Made by a program: the position numbers and the translations under genes | DNA from: Rossellomorea sp036867415 | Lineage (GTDB): Bacteria > Bacillota > Bacilli > Bacillales > Bacillaceae_B | Direction of reading: 5' to 3' | DNA: 64,000 bases | Assembly: GCF_036867415.1 (NCBI RefSeq) | Contig: NZ_JBAJHU010000002.1 | Span: 248,001-312,000 of the forward strand | The notes under the pieces: model-generated | Databases searched by the model: none | What the model was told of the DNA's origin: nothing | What the model saw: the letters and a program-made list of their open reading frames with translations, nothing else | Shown: positions 1-7,368 of the stretch, piece after piece | How positions within the stretch are numbered: the stretch's first letter is position 1 | Layout of the letters: every line of letters begins with the position of its first letter

Positions 1-132
1 GGAGTAAGGGAACTTAGAATCGAGCGGGACTGGAGGTGGTAATTCAATGTTCGATATTTTTTGGAGTTTAAATATGTCCTTTTCAAGAAGATGTTCAGGT
101 ACTAAGTAATTGTTTTGTAGTTTGAATCTCAA
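1..132 (-). CDS. N-terminal fragment of an unrecognised protein running off the left edge
   Basis: A reading frame opens with TTG at 132, preceded by an excellent ribosome binding site (AAGGAGGT, 6 bases before the start), and stays open for 44 codons to the window edge. The visible part begins (M)RFKLQNNYLVPEHLLEKD and contains a Pro-rich stretch (LPPPVP). I do not recognise the family. The start choice rests on the ribosome binding site, since no ATG lies in this frame nearby. The 25-bp repeat array begins about 45 bases upstream of it. Confidence 0.45.
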   Translation of the reverse strand, partial: MRFKLQNNYLVPEHLLEKDIFKLQKISNIELPPPVPLDSKFPYS

Positions 133-176
133 ATGCAGACCTCCTTAAGGTATGGTATTTTCTATTTATTGCGGGA

Positions 177-266
177 CTGTGCCTGGCACAGAGTGGGTTT
201 TTTGTTCCTGGCACAATCTGCGAGGTTTCTGCCAGGAACAAATTGAGGGAAATGTGCCTGGCACCA
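177..266. repeat. 25-bp periodic palindrome array, left flank of the transposase
   Basis: Four copies of a 15-bp near-perfect palindrome (consensus TTGTGCCTGGCACAA and variants) start at 177, 202, 227 and 252, exactly 25 bp apart, with variable 10-bp spacers. The third copy is in the reverse orientation (GCCAGGAAC). The copies differ at mirrored positions, for example TGCC with GGCA against TTCC with GGCA. The array lies just beyond the 3' end of the transposase gene, between it and the edge gene. Confidence 0.85.
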
Positions 267-284
267 GGGAGTCTAAACAAAATT

Positions 285-848
285 TCAAGTCGGTATCTCC
301 CAATCTTTAATTCTCAATTTTGATTCTACATAGAATTGATATTTTTGTTGTGGATTTTCACCCAATGCTTGATAGACCTTTTCCTTATCCGTTAATTTAT
401 CGTTATTCTTTGTGATATAGGTCTTGTAATTACTCCATCGGTAATCTTCGGGTGCCTTTGAACTGCGTGACTTTACAGGATTCAAGTGGACATAACTGAT
501 TGTATCCAGCAGCTGCTTCATGTTTTTTATCACCTTAGAATAGTATCTATCCTGAAATACATGACCAACATAATTGTACTTTCTATTGAAGTATCTTGCG
601 TAAATGGAGTGAATATAATGAATGATCTCGGTGGGGGAGTGGTTGATGGTTTCGATCACTAAGTGGATATGGTTAGGCATGAGACAAAAAGAGTGTAAGA
701 TGAATGGTGTTCGAAGTTTAGCTCTTAATAGAAGTGAAAAGTAATGATGGTAATCTTTGCTGTCCCTAAAAACATTATTTTTTCTATTCCCTCTGGCAGT
801 AATATGATAAATTGCACCAGGATACCAAATTCGAGGTTGTCTTCCCAT
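285..848 (-). CDS. REP-associated tyrosine transposase (Y1/HUH, IS200-like family)
   Basis: A 187-residue HUH single-strand transposase of the RAYT type. It opens with a typical YHITARGN block (about residues 14-21). It carries the metal-binding HUH motif in MPNHIHLVIE (about residues 57-66) and the catalytic tyrosine in the ISYVHLNPVKS block (about residues 116-126), which is characteristic of RAYTs rather than true IS200 TnpA. The ATG at 848 follows AAAGGAAG. Proteins of this family nick and rejoin single-stranded palindromic repeats and are usually single-copy genes flanked by the repeats they mobilise. Here both flanks carry arrays of a 15-bp palindrome, which fits that role. There are no IS ends or target duplications, so this looks like a resident RAYT and not a recent insertion. 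Confidence 0.85.
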   Translation of the reverse strand: MGRQPRIWYPGAIYHITARGNRKNNVFRDSKDYHHYFSLLLRAKLRTPFILHSFCLMPNHIHLVIETINHSPTEIIHYIHSIYARYFNRKYNYVGHVFQDRYYSKVIKNMKQLLDTISYVHLNPVKSRSSKAPEDYRWSNYKTYITKNNDKLTDKEKVYQALGENPQQKYQFYVESKLRIKDWEIPT

Positions 849-929
849 TGAATCTTCCTTTCTATTTTTACTGGAATAATAACTTCATTCGACAAACTTT
901 TTAATTCCCCTGCTTTTTCTTGAAATAAC

Positions 930-1069
930 TTGTACCAGGAACAGAATGGCTGTTTTGTTCCTGGCACAAGTCGGGTGATTTGTTCCTGGCACAAACAAGC
1001 TCTATTGTTCCTGGCACAATTCGGTCCATTTGTTCCTGGCACAAACACAGCCTTTTGTTCCTGGCACCC
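930..1069. repeat. 25-bp periodic palindrome array, right flank of the transposase
   Basis: Six units of a 15-bp palindrome start at 930, 955, 980, 1005, 1030 and 1055, exactly 25 bp apart. Units 2-5 are identical (TTGTTCCTGGCACAA). Unit 1 is a variant (TTGTACCAGGAACAG) and unit 6 decays at its 3' end. The 10-bp spacers are all different. No cas genes are nearby, and both repeat and spacer are far too short for CRISPR. Confidence 0.88.
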
Positions 1070-1084
1070 CACTAAATATTCACT

Positions 1085-1113
1085 AAAAAAAGCCAGGCAC
1101 CAAAGCACCTGAC
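1085..1113 (-). terminator. Intrinsic terminator of degV
   Basis: On the minus strand a short stem (CAGGTGC with GTGCCTG, loop TTT) is followed by seven T residues, directly downstream of degV. It uses the same GTGCCTGGC core as the adjacent repeat array. Confidence 0.65.
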
Positions 1114-1125
1114 CCACAACCACAA

Positions 1126-1974
1126 TTATGTCATCTTCCTAGCCCAGCCCAGCCCCATCGAACCCTCACCCAAATGAGTCCCGATCACCGGACCAAAATA
1201 ACTCACATCAAACTCTACATTCGGATATTTCTCAGAAAGCTCCTTCATCCACTCCACCGCTTCACCTTCGCGGTTTGCATGTATGATCGAAGCCCGATAC
1301 GCCCCGCCATCCTTCACGGCGTCATCAAGCAACCCTTCTATCCGTTTCAATGCCTTCTTCCGAGTACGAATCTTCTCAAACGGCACGATCACCTTATCCA
1401 CAAAATGCAGCAAAGGCTTTACCTGCAAAAGACTGCCAATGATTGCCTGTGCCTGTGATAACCGGCCGCCGCGCTGCAGGTGCGCGAGGTCGTCAACCAT
1501 GAAGTATGCCTGGACGGACTTTTTCATTTCATCCAACACCTGAATGATTTCTTCCGCGCCTTTTCCTTCACGAGCAAGCTTGGCCGCCTCAAGCGCGTAG
1601 AATCCCTGGACCATACAACTGATTTCTGAATCATAAGGATAGACTTTGATTCCCTCGACCATTCCCTCAGCCTGTCCCGCTCCCTGGTAGGTGCCGCTGA
1701 TGCCGCTTGATAAATGAATCGAAATCACCTCGTCATAGTCACGAGCCAATTTTTCAAACATCTCTGCGAATTCGCCTACCGGGGGCTGCGATGTGGTGGG
1801 AAGCTTGTCTTGTGTGACTACTTCTTCGTAGAAGTCGTTTGCCGTGATGTCGATTTCTTCCCTGTATGTTTCGCCGCCGAGGATGACGCTGAGCGGGATC
1901 ATGTGTATGTGTAAAGAATCGCGCAATTCTTTCGGGATGTAGGCTGTGCTATCCGTTACAATTGCCGTTTTCAT
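1126..1974 (-). CDS. DegV family fatty-acid-binding protein
   Basis: A 282-residue DegV/EDD-fold protein of standard family length. It starts MKTAIVTDSTAY, the typical first strand with a conserved D-S/T pair. It carries the TTSQPP loop (about residues 60-65) and the HLSSGISGTY block (about residues 86-95), whose Ser and Thr residues bind the carboxylate of a fatty acid in characterised members. In Firmicutes such proteins (FakB) present fatty acids to the FakA kinase, but no fakA is visible here. The gene stands alone with its own terminator. The upstream leader contains an inverted repeat (TTGCCGGCAG with CTGCCG..CGGCAA, about 1999-2032) of unknown role. Family is sure; the fatty acid and partner are inference. 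Confidence 0.9.
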   Translation of the reverse strand: MKTAIVTDSTAYIPKELRDSLHIHMIPLSVILGGETYREEIDITANDFYEEVVTQDKLPTTSQPPVGEFAEMFEKLARDYDEVISIHLSSGISGTYQGAGQAEGMVEGIKVYPYDSEISCMVQGFYALEAAKLAREGKGAEEIIQVLDEMKKSVQAYFMVDDLAHLQRGGRLSQAQAIIGSLLQVKPLLHFVDKVIVPFEKIRTRKKALKRIEGLLDDAVKDGGAYRASIIHANREGEAVEWMKELSEKYPNVEFDVSYFGPVIGTHLGEGSMGLGWARKMT

Positions 1975-2126
1975 AGTCGTTACCCCTCTTATTCTTTATT
2001 TGCCGATCGGCAGTCCTGGGAGGGCTGCCGGCAACATGTCCTAATCTAACCTATGTATCTTTTTCATTTTATATGAAAGTAGATTGGTTTGCACCATTAC
2101 GAGTGAAAATCACGTCCCTCAAAAGT

Positions 2127-2201
2127 AAAACAAACGTTTGTTTAAGTCCGGGAAACCTCGTCTTCATTGGGATTCCCTATCTTAATCAAACGTTTGTTTA
2201 A
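2127..2201. repeat. Paired-palindrome dispersed repeat, copy 1
   Basis: Two copies of an AAACAAACGTTTGTTT-type palindrome (centres at 2135/2136 and 2191/2192) are exactly 56 bp apart centre to centre. Between them lies an imperfect inverted repeat (GGGAAACC and GGGATTCCC). The same geometry recurs at 22275-22352 and 51685-51761. The copy lies between the STAS gene end and degV. Confidence 0.8.
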
Positions 2202-2219
2202 ATTCCGGTGCCTCTAAAA

Positions 2220-2531
2220 TCAGATAACTACACCTTCACCCAGAATATCAGGGATTTGCAGGAGTTCGAATACATCCCGCACTTCTTTTCGGATGTGGGA
2301 GATGGTGACTACTGTTCCTTTTTCACCGAGGGACCGGACCATATTTAGCAGAAGTCCCATGCCTGATGAGTCAACGAAAGGGACTTGCGCAAAGTTCACA
2401 TCTACTTTTTTGTATTTTCCCATGAGCGGGAGGAGCTGTTCGTCGATGATTTCGGTGCTGTCGATGTCAAGGTCCCCTTCGATTTTCACTTCTAGATTCT
2501 CATTCTCTTCTTCTGTCGAAAATCTAATCAT
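2220..2531 (-). CDS. STAS-domain anti-sigma-factor-antagonist-like protein
   Basis: A 103-residue single STAS domain of the SpoIIAA/RsbV type. The phosphorylatable serine loop is intact (VDSSGMGLLL, about residues 53-62), the exact place where SpoIIAB/RsbW kinases phosphorylate their antagonists. It is the last gene of the long partner-switching operon, following the FapA-like gene after a 22-bp gap, with ribosome binding site GGAGGAA before ATG 2531. The same operon supplies a HATPase kinase (8509-9444), a PP2C phosphatase (4620-5462) and another STAS protein (5463-5783), so this is probably either the output or a second input of the switch. The binding partner is not visible. Confidence 0.88.
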   Translation of the reverse strand: MIRFSTEEENENLEVKIEGDLDIDSTEIIDEQLLPLMGKYKKVDVNFAQVPFVDSSGMGLLLNMVRSLGEKGTVVTISHIRKEVRDVFELLQIPDILGEGVVI

Positions 2532-2553
2532 AGTTCATTCCTCCAACAACTAG

Positions 2554-4605
2554 TTAATTTAGTATGAGTTTTCCATCGGAGTCCAAGCGCGCACGGACGC
2601 CGTATGTTGTTTGATCAAAAGTGTGTTTTGTGCTGCCGACTCGTATGACAGTGCCTTCCATTGCTTTTTGAATGGAAATAGTTTGGTCGGCGGGCACGGA
2701 AATCAGCGTTGATGTTCCACTTTCTGCTCCAACCTCGTGGATTTCCACTCCCAGTCTACCGTACACTTCACCTCCACGGATTATGCCGCTGACTTTCAGC
2801 TTTCCTCCTGCGTGGATCTTGGTATTGATGCTTCCTTGCCCCAATATCAGGATATTGCCGCTGCAGTAGATTTTGCTGTTCAGAGCATTGGGGATTGTGA
2901 TATAGGAATCGGGTTCGACAGGGATCAGGCTCAATTCGTGTAATTCCTTCATTTTCACAGCCAGTTCTTTAATTCTATCAAGCGATGTTACTTCATTGGT
3001 CAACGATAGAAACAAGTGGGTCAGTGATACACTGACTTGCCTCCAGTCATCATCTGGCAGGAATTCTTCTCCTTTTCTGACGACTTCCACATACTTCTTG
3101 GCATGTGTCTGGAAATCTTTAAATTTCTTTTCCAGCAAAATTCGGATAAGAGGCTGAAGTCCGCCGCGTGAAAAGTCACTTGATTTGAACGCAGGTGACA
3201 GGGTCAGCTGCTGAATGACGGCAATGATCCTTTCTATATCACGGTGAAGATTGCCCAGCAAATGTCCTAACTCTACTATTAACAGGTTGCTTTTCCCCGC
3301 AGACATTTCGGAGCTGATGATATTGCCGTACGTGACGACGGCGCCTGATGAAGTTACAGCTGCATTCGTGACCGTTTTATGGACAGTGACATCCCCTTCG
3401 GCTTCGACGAGCATTCTTTCTCCTACTTCACCGAAGATTTCAACGTCCCCTTTGAAGTGAATGTTTCCGGATGCAAGGTCAACATTCCCTTCATGGATTA
3501 GCTTCGGCAGAATCGCTAATTTGACAAGTCTGCCTCTCTCCTCCACAAGCGGGCGCCCGGACTCCGTAGCTACTACTTTATCGTCCACTAACGAGATACC
3601 GTTTCCTGCACGGAGGACGACGGGATGTGTCTGTTTCGCCGGCAGTGGTTCATTGGTGACCGTATACCCCATCTTTCCTGGTATGGGAGGATGAACGACG
3701 GCTACTACTTGCCCGCGCTCTACAGTTGGCAGGGTCTTTGTTTCACGGAAATCGACGCGTCCGTCTTTCGTTTCTTTCGGTCCTTCATTTATATCGTCCA
3801 CATTTACCTTTAATTCAACCCATCCGTCTTTTCCGGGTTTTGCTTTGATTCCTTCCGCGATAACGAAAGATCCAGCCTCTTCTGTTTGCGTCGCCCGGAC
3901 CATTTCATCCTGATGAAATCCGTGGATAACGCGCAGAGTCTCAAGCTTATTCATCAGATCTGAATAGTGCAGCGTATTATGAACTTCTTTCTTTTCTTCC
4001 ATCTTCAGTTCAATGTGGGTATCCGGTTCAATGTCCGTGATGGATCTTGTAATCTTATATCCAGGTTCAACCTTAACTTCCACCCGTAATTTTTGACTGT
4101 CCATTTTGACCGACCAACGGGTTTCTTTTTCCTCGTTTTTCAGCTTGATTTCATAGATGTCCAGTTCTGAGACAATAATTGTCTTTTCCTTGACGAGCGT
4201 GTTGTTCTTGAATAATTGGATATTCTCTCCTATGGTGACCATTGGAAAATGAGCAGGTGATGCCTTGCATTGAATGCGGCCATTTTCCACCCATACTTTT
4301 CCTGCCAGCGTATCGAAGACAGGTGTTTTCTCCATCTCCCGTTCCGTTTCGGTTCCAGCTTCCGGGTCATCCATTATTTTCTCAAGAGCAGCTGCCACAT
4401 CAAGATCAGTACCGGCGGCTTCCTTCGAAGTTGCATCAAGTTTTGTAAGCTTTACCACCGCCTGCTTGCCGAGAATACCCATAAATCCTCTTGATTCCTG
4501 CTGGACGATTTCAATGTTCACTTCCTGCTTGGTTGCGTCTAGAAGTTCTAATCCGATGGAAATCGCTTCGTTAATGTCCTTTCCTTTTGAAACAATCTTC
4601 TGCAT
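2554..4605 (-). CDS. FapA/DUF342 family protein with N-terminal Jag-N-like domain
   Basis: A 683-residue protein. The first 50 or so residues (MQKIVSKGKDINEAISIGLE, then a RGFMGILGKQ loop) match the Jag-N/KhpB N-terminal fold. The central and C-terminal parts contain the DUF342/FapA core, for example PHPPIPGKMGYTV-like and GNGISLVDDKV-like segments (about 295-335) and the beta-helical region with CSGNILILGQGSINTKIHAG (about 570-590). A charged helical segment lies near 450-550. FapA proteins elsewhere localise polar flagellar machinery or are of unknown function; none is enzymatically defined. It starts at ATG 4605 after GGAGGTGATC, 14 bases after the phosphatase stop, and lies inside a partner-switching operon, so it is a candidate effector of that switch. 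No signal peptide or membrane segment is seen, so it is likely cytoplasmic. Confidence 0.82.
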   Translation of the reverse strand: MQKIVSKGKDINEAISIGLELLDATKQEVNIEIVQQESRGFMGILGKQAVVKLTKLDATSKEAAGTDLDVAAALEKIMDDPEAGTETEREMEKTPVFDTLAGKVWVENGRIQCKASPAHFPMVTIGENIQLFKNNTLVKEKTIIVSELDIYEIKLKNEEKETRWSVKMDSQKLRVEVKVEPGYKITRSITDIEPDTHIELKMEEKKEVHNTLHYSDLMNKLETLRVIHGFHQDEMVRATQTEEAGSFVIAEGIKAKPGKDGWVELKVNVDDINEGPKETKDGRVDFRETKTLPTVERGQVVAVVHPPIPGKMGYTVTNEPLPAKQTHPVVLRAGNGISLVDDKVVATESGRPLVEERGRLVKLAILPKLIHEGNVDLASGNIHFKGDVEIFGEVGERMLVEAEGDVTVHKTVTNAAVTSSGAVVTYGNIISSEMSAGKSNLLIVELGHLLGNLHRDIERIIAVIQQLTLSPAFKSSDFSRGGLQPLIRILLEKKFKDFQTHAKKYVEVVRKGEEFLPDDDWRQVSVSLTHLFLSLTNEVTSLDRIKELAVKMKELHELSLIPVEPDSYITIPNALNSKIYCSGNILILGQGSINTKIHAGGKLKVSGIIRGGEVYGRLGVEIHEVGAESGTSTLISVPADQTISIQKAMEGTVIRVGSTKHTFDQTTYGVRARLDSDGKLILN

Positions 4606-4619
4606 GTGATCACCTCCGT

Positions 4620-5462
4620 CTACATGTTTAATACAGGTGAATTCAAACTTGAGATATCTGATTTTTCATCCGTTACCTTTAATATCACCATCGTGATGTC
4701 ATCTTTCTGCGGAGCCCCTTCGGTAAATCGATGGATCGACTCCATTACACTTGATTCCAATTCTCCTGCAGCTTTTTCTTGGTTGGAAGATAGTGTTTCG
4801 ACTAATCGTTCCAATTGGTACTGTTCGTTACGTTCATTTTGCGCTTCGACAATCCCGTCTGTGTAGAAGAAAATCGTGTCATTTTCTTCAAGTTTAATAG
4901 ATTCTTCCTGGTAGACTTGATTCGGAAGACCGCCGACCATGATTCCTTTTGCTTTCGGAAGCTCTGTCACTTCTTTGGTCTTTCCGTTCACACGTAATGG
5001 AAGGTTGTGTCCTGCATTCGCATACGTGAGCATGCCGGTGTTAGGATCCCAGTCTGCACAGAAAAGTGTTACGAATGATTTCAGGGCACGCAGGTCCTTG
5101 TATATAGCTTGATTCATCGCAGTCAGATTATCACCCGGTCCTTTCGTGCTTTCTGCTGCACTCCTGAAAGCTCCGCGAGTCAAAATCATCAGCATCGCAG
5201 CCGGGATTCCCTTTCCCATGACGTCACCTATCACAATCCTGATTTTCCCGTTCAGAAGAGGATAGAAGTCATAATAATCGCCGCCAATCAGTCTTGCAGG
5301 GAGGGTCGACCCGATGACTTCCCCACCTTGAATAGATGGGATGTCTCCATTCAGAAGCGTAGATTGAATATTTCTGGCCAGGTTGATTTCACGCTGAAAC
5401 GTCCGGTCTTCTTTCGTATGTTCATTTTTATCATGGGAGATTGATAGTTTATCCATAAACAA
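4620..5462 (-). CDS. SpoIIE/RsbU-type PP2C serine phosphatase
   Basis: A 280-residue PPM/PP2C phosphatase. A short N-terminal helix (FQREINLARNIQSTLL, about residues 23-38) resembles the RsbU-type linker. The catalytic domain follows with all metal-binding motifs: GGDYYD (about 60), GDVMGKGIPAA (about 78-88), DGIVEAQ (about 200) and KDDITMVIL (about 255). Such enzymes dephosphorylate STAS-domain antagonists and so release a partner from a HATPase kinase. The likely substrates are the adjacent STAS proteins. The start is taken as TTG 5462, immediately abutting the upstream TGA and 8 bases after GGGGAGG; an ATG at 5456 is the alternative. Confidence 0.92.
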   Translation of the reverse strand: MFMDKLSISHDKNEHTKEDRTFQREINLARNIQSTLLNGDIPSIQGGEVIGSTLPARLIGGDYYDFYPLLNGKIRIVIGDVMGKGIPAAMLMILTRGAFRSAAESTKGPGDNLTAMNQAIYKDLRALKSFVTLFCADWDPNTGMLTYANAGHNLPLRVNGKTKEVTELPKAKGIMVGGLPNQVYQEESIKLEENDTIFFYTDGIVEAQNERNEQYQLERLVETLSSNQEKAAGELESSVMESIHRFTEGAPQKDDITMVILKVTDEKSDISSLNSPVLNM

Positions 5463-5783
5463 TCAGATGACCTCCCCTTGCATGGCATCCAGGATCTGAT
5501 ATAGTCCCACCATTTCAAACACCTGATGAGTCAAGTCATTCACACCCTGCAGACGTACGATAAAGTGCTTCTCCTCCGATAGGTAAATTGCATTCATAAT
5601 GGAGCCGATCCCGGTCGAATCGATGAAATCAAGTCCGCTGAAATCAAACACCAACACTTCGATATCCCCCATTTTCTCAAGATAGGGCTCAATGGAGGCA
5701 TTGGTCGAGATGTCCAATATCCCATAAAGCTTTAGTATTGCAGTCGACTCTTTCACTTCTACTGTAATGATCAATTCGTTCAT
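5463..5783 (-). CDS. STAS-domain protein (SpoIIAA/RsbV-like antagonist)
   Basis: A 106-residue STAS domain with an intact phosphorylation loop (FIDSTGIGSIMNA, about residues 52-64). The start chosen is ATG 5783 (MNELIITVEV), preceded by AAGGGGGAG. A longer frame runs 99 bases further upstream but overlaps the preceding sensor gene and has no ribosome binding site. The stop is followed directly by the phosphatase start, so the two are probably translationally coupled. This pairing (STAS antagonist plus PP2C phosphatase plus HATPase kinase) is the standard partner-switch core. Confidence 0.92.
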   Translation of the reverse strand: MNELIITVEVKESTAILKLYGILDISTNASIEPYLEKMGDIEVLVFDFSGLDFIDSTGIGSIMNAIYLSEEKHFIVRLQGVNDLTHQVFEMVGLYQILDAMQGEVI

Positions 5784-5796
5784 CTGGATCTCCCCC

Positions 5797-7368
5797 TTAT
5801 AATTTAAATTTGCCCATATAATCAAGCAGCGAGTTAGATATATCCGAGAGCTCACTTGCCTGTTCATGCAGGGACTGTACAAGATCGGATAAAGTAATCG
5901 TTGTATCAGTAGTGGCAGCCGTGCGGTCTTTGGCGATTTGTTTCAGAGCGTCTACCCTTTCGAGAATTTCTTCAGTGCCTCCTGCATTCGGGAGAATAAG
6001 CAATGAAGCTGCTATCTCATCCAGGAACGCTGTGATTTCATTCAACTGCTCCCTCGACTTAATTGTCGCTTCCGTGGAGAGAGTGTACATTTTTTTAACG
6101 GATTCAGACGCTTCCGATTCAAGCAATACGGACAGACGCTGTGCTTTAATTGCTTGTTCATGCGTATCTGTTACAAGTGTGTTCAATTTATCCACCATCC
6201 GGTTGGTGCTTTCTGATAACACTTCAAGCTCACTTCCATCTTTGATCGAGCTCTTAACCGTCAAATCTCCTTCTTCCAAAGAAGTAATCTGTGTTTTGAT
6301 TTTTTGCAGGTTCTCATAGATTCGATTGAAGAACCTTGCTGTTAACAGGAATAGCACGACAAGAGACGCAAGACCTGAGACGATTAAAATGATCGAGTGA
6401 CGGTATAGCGGTCCGCTCATTTTTTCGTAGTCGAGTGCGATGTAGATGACGCGGTTTTCGTCTAATGGGATGAACATTTTGTACAGCTTCTTTCCTTTGA
6501 CACTTTCGATAAAAGTTGCAGTCTCAATACTTGAACCTGCCAGCATTTTCTTGTCATTGAACGTTCCGTATGTGAAGTTCCCTGCCTCTACTTGCTTGAG
6601 AGGTGGATAGATTTGTTCTGCTAGAGTAGGATCGGCGAACACTTTAGGATTTAACACAGCGATCTCCTGAACAAATTCACCGTCCTTTACCAGTTCTTTA
6701 ATTTCAGTTTCCGGCCCCACATTTTCTAAGTATTGATTAACTTCATTTGCCTCAATAAAAGGATTGATAATAAAATCAGTTCCTTCCTCATAAAAGTATG
6801 CGTATTTGAAAAACTTCGCTTTATCAGCATGGGAAGCCGATTGTGCAATGGGCAATACAAGGGTATACGGGTTTGTAAATGTTGCACCCGGTACTTTAGG
6901 AAGTTGTCCTGCCATCAAAAGATGGCCGATTTCATAATAACCAAACTCCTTGAAGCTGAATCCGATTTCCTCCTCTTCAGTGGACTGAATTGCCACAAAG
7001 TCATCTTTAGCCGCATTTTCTTTAATGATCGAAATCCCTGCCAATCCTAATTCTTCTTTTATTGAAGATAATTCTTGTTTTGTAATCTCACTCGCATTTT
7101 TTCCTTTTAATAGAGTACCGATATGTTTGGAGTGAGAAACGAGCGTTAAATCAATTTGACTTTCAATCGTGGTAGTTGCCAAGTCAGTCTGTTCTAAGCC
7201 CCTCATGACAGTGTTAGCAACTGCTTCAGCTTGGCTGTTGGATTGTTTATTGATTTGATCCTTCATTAAGTAAAGCTGCGCGATTCCTGATACAATGGCA
7301 ATGATTAATAATAATGATAGGACTTTAATTAGAAATTGCCTTCTTAAAGTTATTTTTTCACCCTTCAT
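5797..7368 (-). CDS. Membrane sensor with extracellular domain and HAMP, no output enzyme
   Basis: A 523-residue protein with one N-terminal membrane segment (about residues 12-32), a large extracytoplasmic domain (about 33-335), a second membrane helix (ILIVSGLASLVVLFLL, about 338-353) and a HAMP domain (about 355-410). After that lies about 110 residues of predicted coiled coil rich in Glu, Ser and Thr. It resembles the front half of a methyl-accepting chemoreceptor, but I see no MCP signalling hairpin and no kinase, cyclase or phosphatase domain. It begins with ATG overlapping the hydrolase stop (ATGA) and precedes the STAS/PP2C pair, so it probably feeds an external signal to the phosphatase by helical contact. 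The ligand is unknown. Confidence 0.78.
   Translation of the reverse strand: MKGEKITLRRQFLIKVLSLLLIIAIVSGIAQLYLMKDQINKQSNSQAEAVANTVMRGLEQTDLATTTIESQIDLTLVSHSKHIGTLLKGKNASEITKQELSSIKEELGLAGISIIKENAAKDDFVAIQSTEEEEIGFSFKEFGYYEIGHLLMAGQLPKVPGATFTNPYTLVLPIAQSASHADKAKFFKYAYFYEEGTDFIINPFIEANEVNQYLENVGPETEIKELVKDGEFVQEIAVLNPKVFADPTLAEQIYPPLKQVEAGNFTYGTFNDKKMLAGSSIETATFIESVKGKKLYKMFIPLDENRVIYIALDYEKMSGPLYRHSIILIVSGLASLVVLFLLTARFFNRIYENLQKIKTQITSLEEGDLTVKSSIKDGSELEVLSESTNRMVDKLNTLVTDTHEQAIKAQRLSVLLESEASESVKKMYTLSTEATIKSREQLNEITAFLDEIAASLLILPNAGGTEEILERVDALKQIAKDRTAATTDTTITLSDLVQSLHEQASELSDISNSLLDYMGKFKL

Noticed and set aside
930..1069. CRISPR array
   Set aside because: The arrays are regular repeat-spacer units, but repeats are 15 bp, spacers 10 bp, the repeats are perfect palindromes and no cas genes lie in the window. 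A HUH transposase lies between two arrays, so a REP/RAYT relation is better.
725..1123. 132-codon open frame across the repeat array
   Set aside because: The frame exists only because the repeat period and composition lack stops. It overlaps the transposase gene and has no ribosome binding site.
1126..2219. Prophage or genomic island around degV
   Set aside because: Flanking repeats are dispersed intergenic elements. There is no integrase, attachment-site pair or shift in gene style across the region.
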